Shown here piece after piece: positions 1 to 4,149 of a stretch of 6,156 nucleotides of DNA. The stretch's first letter is position 1. Each line of letters begins with the position of its first letter. Origin of the DNA: an uncultured Persicitalea sp. (GTDB lineage Bacteria > Bacteroidota > Bacteroidia > Cytophagales > Spirosomataceae); NCBI GenBank assembly GCA_950075905.1, contig CATMVR010000323.1, positions 1 to 6,156 on the forward strand, in the 5' to 3' direction. The notes below the pieces were generated by a model, which was not told the origin of the DNA, did no database searches, and saw only the letters and a program-made list of their open reading frames with translations. The translations under genes and the position numbers were made by a program.

Positions 1-2
1 CC

Positions 3-1214
3 CCGGAAAAGAGGGATGCCTTGGCCACCGATACCGGCACGCCACCGGCACTTTCAGCCGAAGGTACCTTGCCTGCTTCTCAGCCCGGTTTGCCCGTAAA
101 TAGCCCGCTGGAGAAGCCCGCTATTTCTGATAGCAAAGCTATTCAAAACTCAAAACCCAATCCGGCAATAGCCGTTCCGAATAACCGTTTGGCCGGTCAA
201 ACTCCAACACAGGAAACAGGCTCCCAGGAGTACCCGAAGGAATCCGCTGATCAGGCGGTGAATGGACCGAAAGCAGTACCGACCGCCAACCGTACGGGCG
301 CAGCCCTACCCCAGGCCGAAAGCGTAGAACGAATTGTGCAGAGTGACTTAGAGGCTCTTTCGCCGCAGGAATTTTCAAACTCCCGCAACTATCTGTACCG
401 GCGTCTGCAGGCCCGTATGCCCCGGAAAACGCCAACGCTCACCCCCACGCCGGTAGTACCCATCGAGCGTCGGGCGCCCGAAAAGCTAGCCAAGAAAGAA
501 TCCCACAACAAACGGGCAAAGCAACCGGACGAGATAGCGGCATCTCCCCCAGCTGACCAGAAAGTGGAGGAGATAAAAAAAGAAGAAAGTCTGCTGCCCA
601 AGTTTGGCCTGGGTTTACCCTACCGGGTGGGCGTCAGTCAGCAGTGGCAGGGCAATACCAGGGCTTTTTCGGTGATGAGCGAGTTTATTGTCAGCAAGCA
701 TTGGGCGGTGCAGGCGGGCCTAAGCTGGCGCAGGCTGGAAACGCAAAAATTCTTCAATGAAAAAATATACCTGGCTAAAACCCGGGAGGATATTCGAAAG
801 CAACATGCCCGAAAACTTCCTCCCAGCTTCGAGATTTTCAACATAGAAACAGAAACCACGCTGCTGCAGATTCCGTTGGGCCTTACCTACCGGGGAGAGA
901 TGGGCAATGGCTTTACCTACCTGGTAGGTACGAGCACCAACCTCAATATCGAGGCAAAGCAACGCCTGACGATTGATTTCAGACTCCCTTCCCGCGATTA
1001 CGGACAGCAAAGCGCGGAGCGCTACCCGAAGCTGCCGACGCTCAACAACATGGCTCTTTCGGCGGGAATAGAAAAACGGTGGAGCCCGATTGTGCTGCAG
1101 GTAGGATCGTTTGTGGAGTCGCGGGGCAAAACGTTTCCCTTCCTGAAAGACCGCACCAACGTGGGCTTTCAGGTAAAAATACTTTACGAGCTGGGAGGCA
1201 GGAAAAACAACTAG
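3..1214 (+). CDS. Outer-membrane beta-barrel protein with long proline-rich linker (5' partial)
   Basis: The reading frame is open to the left window edge, so this is the C-terminal part of a longer protein; the TTG at 21 is only an internal codon and the true start lies upstream. Counting from that TTG, residues about 1-190 are low-complexity, rich in Pro, Ala, Ser, Thr and later Lys/Glu, with a PTLTPTPVVP stretch near 138-147, which looks like an extended periplasmic linker. From about 195 the sequence changes to alternating polar/hydrophobic strands with aromatic girdles (GLPYRVGVSQQW, HWAVQAGLSWRR, LLQIPLGLTYRG, TYLVGTSTNLNI, VGFQVKILYELG), typical of a small outer-membrane barrel ending close to the C-terminus. 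In Cytophagales such proteins often follow an ECF sigma factor gene and carry an N-terminal anti-sigma-like part with one inner-membrane helix; that part is not visible here, so this is inference. No enzymatic motif is seen. The exact family is unknown to me. Confidence 0.7.
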   Translation, partial: PEKRDALATDTGTPPALSAEGTLPASQPGLPVNSPLEKPAISDSKAIQNSKPNPAIAVPNNRLAGQTPTQETGSQEYPKESADQAVNGPKAVPTANRTGAALPQAESVERIVQSDLEALSPQEFSNSRNYLYRRLQARMPRKTPTLTPTPVVPIERRAPEKLAKKESHNKRAKQPDEIAASPPADQKVEEIKKEESLLPKFGLGLPYRVGVSQQWQGNTRAFSVMSEFIVSKHWAVQAGLSWRRLETQKFFNEKIYLAKTREDIRKQHARKLPPSFEIFNIETETTLLQIPLGLTYRGEMGNGFTYLVGTSTNLNIEAKQRLTIDFRLPSRDYGQQSAERYPKLPTLNNMALSAGIEKRWSPIVLQVGSFVESRGKTFPFLKDRTNVGFQVKILYELGGRKNN

Positions 1215-1224
1215 GATAAAGGGA

Positions 1225-1251
1225 TTGTTCAAGGTCAAATAGCTATTTTTG
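1225..1251 (+). promoter_or_regulatory. Probable ppx promoter (Bacteroidetes type)
   Basis: TATTTTTG at 1244-1251 matches the Bacteroidetes -7 consensus TAnnTTTG exactly. A TTG at 1225-1227 lies 16 bases upstream, slightly shorter than the usual spacing of about 17-23. Transcription would begin near 1258, giving a leader of roughly 25-30 bases before the TTG start at 1285. The elements lie within the palindrome 1225-1263, which could be coincidental. Confidence 0.45.
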
Positions 1252-1263
1252 GCCCTTGAACAA
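1225..1263. repeat. Long near-perfect palindrome between the barrel gene and ppx
   Basis: Outer arms TTGTTCAAGG (1225-1234) and CCTTGAACAA (1254-1263) are exact reverse complements. Inside them sits a second perfect palindrome, AAATAGCTATTT (1237-1248). Only the asymmetric bits TC (1235-1236) and TTGGC (1249-1253) break a 39-base hairpin. It begins 10 bases after the stop codon at 1212-1214, so it could end or stabilise the upstream transcript, but no T-run follows it, so it is not a canonical intrinsic terminator. It also overlaps the probable ppx promoter, so an operator or cruciform role is possible. Confidence 0.75.
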
Positions 1264-1284
1264 CCGACTTTAATCTTTACCGCC

Positions 1285-2169
1285 TTGAAATTCGCTGCCA
1301 TCGATATAGGCTCCAACGGAGCAAGAATGCAAATATCCTCCGTGCTCTACGACGAGGGTACCACCCGCTTCAAGAAAGTAGAGTACGTGCGTTTTCCCCT
1401 GCGCCTCGGGCACGATGTCTTCACCGAAGGGCGCATATCGCCCCTCAGTGAAGACCGGATGATGAAGCTCATGCTCGCTTACCAGCTACTGATGGAATTA
1501 CACGAGGTGGAAGACCACATGGCCTGCGCTACCTCAGCCATGCGCGAAGCGGAAAACGGACTGGAGGTACGCCAGAACATAGAGGATCGCACCGGCATTC
1601 ATATTCAGATCATTGACGGGCAAAAGGAGGCCGAACTTGTCAATAACGTGGTGGTACAATCGCTGGGCGAGGGGCAGTACCTGCATGTCGACGTGGGGGG
1701 GGGAAGTACCGAACTCAACCTGTACTACGACCGGGTAAAGCTGAAAGCCAAGTCGTTCAAACTAGGCTCAGTGCGCCTGCTGGAAGGTAAAGAATCCAAA
1801 AATGCCTGGGAGAAAGTGAAGGAATGGATCGACGAGAATGTGAACCGCGATCTGCCCATTCAGGCCGTAGGGACGGGCGGAAATATCAATAAGCTCTTCG
1901 ACTTATCCTCCAAGCTCACCCAAAGGTCTACCAGCGTCGCCGAGATTGAACGGATGCGCAACTACGTAGCGAGCTTTACACAGGAAGAGCGAATCCATAA
2001 GCTGCAACTAAACCCCGACCGGGCCGATGTGATCGTCCCGGCCGGAGATATTTATCTGTTTGCTACCAAATGCGCCGGCGCCGAAGTGATTCACGTGCCC
2101 GATCTGGGCCTCAAAGACGGCATGCTGCAACTCCTGTACGACCGCGCGCAGCGTCGCAGAAAGAAGTAG
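1285..2169 (+). CDS. ppx: Exopolyphosphatase / pppGpp phosphatase, Ppx/GppA family, short form
   Basis: The protein belongs to the ASKHA-fold phosphatases that cleave terminal phosphate from polyphosphate and/or pppGpp in the cytoplasm. I place the start at the TTG at 1285 (294 residues, beginning MKFAAIDIGSNGAR) because the family begins at this phosphate-1 motif. The frame stays open upstream to a TTG at 1249, but that would add 12 residues encoded by the palindrome and promoter. Visible motifs are DIGSN (7-11), GQKEAE (112-117, with Glu115 aligning with the family's catalytic Glu), DVGGGSTE (136-143, phosphate-2 loop), FKLGSVRL (158-165), AVGTGGN (194-200), LNPDRADVI (242-250) and DLGLKDG (273-279). 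The chain ends after this two-domain core and lacks the C-terminal HD-type domain of E. coli Ppx/GppA. No polyphosphate kinase gene is adjacent. The family call is secure; substrate preference between polyphosphate and pppGpp cannot be read from sequence. Confidence 0.93.
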   Translation: MKFAAIDIGSNGARMQISSVLYDEGTTRFKKVEYVRFPLRLGHDVFTEGRISPLSEDRMMKLMLAYQLLMELHEVEDHMACATSAMREAENGLEVRQNIEDRTGIHIQIIDGQKEAELVNNVVVQSLGEGQYLHVDVGGGSTELNLYYDRVKLKAKSFKLGSVRLLEGKESKNAWEKVKEWIDENVNRDLPIQAVGTGGNINKLFDLSSKLTQRSTSVAEIERMRNYVASFTQEERIHKLQLNPDRADVIVPAGDIYLFATKCAGAEVIHVPDLGLKDGMLQLLYDRAQRRRKK

Positions 2170-2182
2170 CCTCAACCTTACA

Positions 2183-2551
2183 TTACCACACCTGATCCAG
2201 GTCTTTGGCCGTATACAGGTGATTACGCTCTGTGAAAGCTGATACCTGACTTTCTTTTTTCAGCGAAAGAGGATTCTTTTTGCCAATTCTCGATAGCAAA
2301 GCCAACGGAAAAAGTATCACAAAGAAAATTAGGGATAGCAGGATGCGCCCGTTGATGGCCCCCAGAATTTCGGCCAGTTTGTACCACCCCTTGACGATCA
2401 GGTCGCCCAGAACGGGGATCGCTATACTGATAATACCGATAACCGCCGCTGCGTACAGCAGGTAGGGGTGCTGAAAATTGAAAATGAAATGAATCACCAC
2501 CAGCCCGGTGACGATCACCAGCTGGGCTTTGGCCTTATCTGCTTCACTCAT
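2183..2551 (-). CDS. SxtJ-family small membrane protein
   Basis: The 122-residue protein has hydrophobic segments at about 10-26, 29-52 and 69-88. It carries the features I associate with the SxtJ family: a YLLYAAAVIGI second helix, a loop GWYKLAEILGAINGRI (55-70), a third helix running into FPLALLSRIGKKNPL (81-95), and a short polar tail ending in aromatic VW. SxtJ takes its name from the saxitoxin cluster, where it lies beside the O-carbamoyltransferase SxtI and the tiny SxtK; its biochemical role is not established. Here it is the last gene of the leftward block, 71 bases after the 49-residue membrane protein. It converges on ppx with 13 bases between stop codons. It starts at an ATG with no Shine-Dalgarno, normal for Bacteroidota. 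Topology is ambiguous because positive charge lies on both sides of helix 3. A membrane-partner role for the carbamoyltransferase is inferred from gene context only. Confidence 0.82.
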   Translation of the reverse strand: MSEADKAKAQLVIVTGLVVIHFIFNFQHPYLLYAAAVIGIISIAIPVLGDLIVKGWYKLAEILGAINGRILLSLIFFVILFPLALLSRIGKKNPLSLKKESQVSAFTERNHLYTAKDLDQVW

Positions 2552-2576
2552 AGTATGCTAGAAAAATAGTAGTATA

Positions 2577-2614
2577 TCCTGCGGGCACTGACCAGATAGC
2601 CTGTGCCCGCAGGA
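2577..2614. other. Strong 12-bp intercistronic hairpin
   Basis: TCCTGCGGGCAC (2577-2588) and GTGCCCGCAGGA (2603-2614) are perfect reverse complements around a 14-base loop. The hairpin lies in the 71-base gap between the 49-residue gene (stop at 2623-2625) and the SxtJ-like gene (start 2551). Read leftward, the exit side of the stem is ATATACTACT rather than a T-run, while the run of Ts lies before the stem. It is therefore not a canonical Rho-independent terminator for this strand. An mRNA-stabilising or processing element, or a partial attenuator between the two genes, fits better. Confidence 0.7.
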
Positions 2615-2622
2615 AAAATAAT

Positions 2623-2772
2623 TTAGAACAGGGTGTAAATAAACGGAGCTACCGCCGAGCCTCCTCCGATCACAATCAGCACCCCAATCAGCAACAGCAC
2701 AATAATCACCGGAGCCAGCCACCACTTTTTACGCTCTTTCATGAACGAAAACAAGTCTTTCAAGAAGTCCAT
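2623..2772 (-). CDS. Small single-helix membrane protein, DUF5989 / SxtK-like
   Basis: This 49-residue gene is easy to miss. It starts at the ATG at 2772 and ends with TAA at 2623-2625. The N-terminus is amphipathic and charged (MDFLKDLFSFMKERKKWW, 1-18). One long hydrophobic helix follows (about 19-47) with a glycine hinge GGGSAVAP at 36-43, and the chain ends YTLF. The pattern D-F-L-x-D-L-x-x-F-M-x-E-R-K-K-W-W-L-x-P is what I recall for the DUF5989 family, small proteins found beside SxtJ and carbamoyltransferase genes; SxtK of saxitoxin clusters is of similar size. The positive residues before the helix suggest a cytoplasmic N-terminus. It has its own probable promoter at 2834-2863 and is followed by the SxtJ-like gene. 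That it is a real gene rests on start and stop placement, coherent helix and charge pattern, and the conserved context. Function is unknown. Confidence 0.85.
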   Translation of the reverse strand: MDFLKDLFSFMKERKKWWLAPVIIVLLLIGVLIVIGGGSAVAPFIYTLF

Positions 2773-2833
2773 ATCAGGTCTATTTTTAGTAAATGAAATA
2801 CAATGTTATACTCTTAAAAGTCAAGCCAATACA

Positions 2834-2863
2834 CAAAAATACTCCGGAAGCTTTCTCCCCAAA
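2834..2863 (-). promoter_or_regulatory. Internal promoter for the DUF5989-like and SxtJ-like genes
   Basis: Read leftward, TTTG (2863-2860), 18 bases, then TATTTTTG (2841-2834) matches the Bacteroidetes TTTG / TAnnTTTG promoter with near-ideal spacing. It lies in the 96-base gap after the SGNH gene; the TTTG begins 6 bases past that gene's stop codon. Predicted initiation is near 2827, giving a leader of about 55 bases before the ATG at 2772. Confidence 0.6.
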
Positions 2864-2868
2864 ATATT

Positions 2869-4017
2869 TTATTCTTTTCGGGCCATCGCCCCATTCTGTT
2901 TTTGCTGCATAGCCTCAAATACCCGCTCGGCCATCAGCGCGTTTACGGCCGGGCCCGCGTGTCCATCGTTTTTGCCAACCACCCGGTCTTTGTCGGTAAT
3001 TTTTGCCACACCCTCCGTCAGCGTCACTATCTGCACGCCGTTGGCTTTGAGGTACTCTTCCACCGGCTTTGTGTACTCCGCGCTTTTATCCAATTGAAAC
3101 AAAAACGGCACAAACACCGCGTACATTTCAGCCCCCGTACTATCCCGGTAGGCCAGCATGCGCGACAAATCGCGCAGGTGGGTATTCAGGATCGTAGTAT
3201 CGGTATACGACGTTTTCACAAATTTGTCAAACGTACTAAACGAATCGTGGGGCAACTGCCAGTACACAAAATTTGGCAGATAAAACCGTTTTACCAGCGT
3301 AGCCAGCGGACCGGTCAGGTCGTGGTAGGGCTCGGTGCCGGTTAGGGTAAGGCCGTTTTCGCGGGCGGCTTTCTCCACGTCGTTCGGGAAGTACTGCAGC
3401 ACAATCACATCCGGCTTGACGGGGTACTTCATGAGCCGCTCGGCTTCGTCGCGGGTATCCGAGCCTGATATACCCAAATTATATACCACGTACTTATCGG
3501 GTCCCAGCTTTTTTTCCAGAATATCCGAGAAGCGATCGTCGAGGCTTTCCAGTCCGTGCCCTGCCGCAAACGAATCGCCGATCACCAGCACGTCAGTCTT
3601 GGTGGTATCATCCAAAATTTCCTTATCGCGGTAGTTGAGGGAGTTGACGGGTGTCCAGTATTTTTCCCACCAGATCTGAGAGGCTTTGGAAAGTACCCCC
3701 TCGTGGCTCTGCGGAATGTACATGAATACGATTTCCAGAAAAACCAGCACGACTACCAGGGGTACCACCAGCGTAACGATATTGGCAACCACGCCTTTGG
3801 CCTTGGACTTCACTACGCCGTAATAAAATATCCGCAAGACTTCGATAATCAGCAACAGCCAGAATACCGTTTTGGCCAGCCGCACGTAGAAGCTATCGCT
3901 TTGCGGTGCGCCGGGGTACTCAAACGTGAGGTGGAATTTGTCCGGATAGAACAAAAACACAAACAACACGCCCAAAAGCGCCAAACGGATTATACTTGTT
4001 ACGATTTTTGAAGCCAT
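2869..4017 (-). CDS. Membrane-anchored SGNH/GDSL hydrolase-type protein
   Basis: The 382-residue protein has three N-terminal hydrophobic helices (about 9-24, 46-66 and 76-100) followed by an SGNH/GDSL domain. Block I is VLVIGDSFAAGHG (143-155) with nucleophile candidate Ser149. GISGSD (182-187) supplies the block II Gly, YFPND (209-213) the block III Asn212, and NDGHAG (350-355) the catalytic His353 with Asp351. The spacing is D-x-H rather than classic D-x-x-H, as in other membrane-linked SGNH proteins. The positive KSKAK loop between helices 2 and 3 should be cytoplasmic, which places the catalytic domain in the periplasm (inference). Members of this superfamily hydrolyse or transfer acyl groups on sugars, lipids or peptides. 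The gene follows the carbamoyltransferase after a 132-base gap with no recognisable promoter, so co-transcription is likely. It starts at an ATG right after the repeat-rich gap. Substrate is unknown; it could act on the carbamoylated product or its carrier. Confidence 0.88.
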   Translation of the reverse strand: MASKIVTSIIRLALLGVLFVFLFYPDKFHLTFEYPGAPQSDSFYVRLAKTVFWLLLIIEVLRIFYYGVVKSKAKGVVANIVTLVVPLVVVLVFLEIVFMYIPQSHEGVLSKASQIWWEKYWTPVNSLNYRDKEILDDTTKTDVLVIGDSFAAGHGLESLDDRFSDILEKKLGPDKYVVYNLGISGSDTRDEAERLMKYPVKPDVIVLQYFPNDVEKAARENGLTLTGTEPYHDLTGPLATLVKRFYLPNFVYWQLPHDSFSTFDKFVKTSYTDTTILNTHLRDLSRMLAYRDSTGAEMYAVFVPFLFQLDKSAEYTKPVEEYLKANGVQIVTLTEGVAKITDKDRVVGKNDGHAGPAVNALMAERVFEAMQQKQNGAMARKE

Positions 4018-4149
4018 AGTTAGGTTATTAGCTGTTAGGACGTTAGCTATTAGGTTGTTTTTACATTAGCTATTTATTTGTGAGAAAGCTGAAAATTGTT
4101 ACTAATAAGCAACAATATCCTAATAACTAATTCCTAATAACCTATTTTC
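4018..4149. repeat. AT-rich intergenic patch of short direct and inverted repeats
   Basis: The gap between the carbamoyltransferase and SGNH genes is built of related short words. TTAGCTATT occurs at 4043-4051 and 4066-4074, and TTAGGTT at 4020-4026 and 4050-4056. CCTAATAAC occurs at 4119-4127 and 4133-4141, with a third CCTAAT at 4149-4154 running into the carbamoyltransferase stop codon. TAGGTTATTAG (4021-4031) is the exact reverse complement of CTAATAACCTA (4134-4144), so the two ends can pair and enclose the whole gap. No TAnnTTTG element is present for the leftward gene. The patch is far more AT-rich than its flanking genes. Confidence 0.65.
4095..4116 (-). other. Intercistronic hairpin, weak terminator or attenuator candidate
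   Basis: Read leftward, the arms ATTGTTGCT and AGTAACAAT pair over 9 positions (one G-U) around the 4-base loop TATT. Only about three Ts follow the stem, before CAG. It lies about 34 bases after the carbamoyltransferase stop codon. Its low GC and short T-tract suggest partial termination at most, which would lower expression of the downstream SGNH gene relative to the transferase. The hairpin is read directly from sequence; the function is inference. Confidence 0.4.

Noticed and set aside
1249..1284. Upstream TTG start that would add 12 residues to Ppx
   Set aside because: The extension is encoded by the palindrome and -7 box, and the family N-terminus begins at the KFAAIDIGSN motif, so the TTG at 1285 is preferred.
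720..1316. 198-codon open frame on the - strand opposite the barrel gene and the ppx start
   Set aside because: It runs through the palindrome and promoter region and is antisense to two better supported genes; no family features are seen.
2188..2204. Small inverted repeat ACCTG-ATC-CAGGT as a terminator for the convergent genes
   Set aside because: It is only a 5-bp stem inside the SxtJ-like coding end, with no T-run following on either strand.
2741..3097. 118-codon open frame on the + strand covering the internal promoter and the SGNH C-terminus
   Set aside because: It crosses an intergenic region and the ends of two minus-strand genes and has no coherent features. Its Cys/Ser/Phe-rich content is typical of an antisense shadow.
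3556..4011. Open frames on the + strand opposite the SGNH gene, including 2902-3345 and 3335-3634
   Set aside because: The minus-strand SGNH frame has catalytic motifs and membrane helices, while these antisense frames are His/Gln-rich shadow translations without motifs.
4018..4149. Possible CRISPR array because of repeated short words
   Set aside because: The repeats are only 7-11 bases, irregularly spaced and without unique spacers of constant length, and no cas genes are present.
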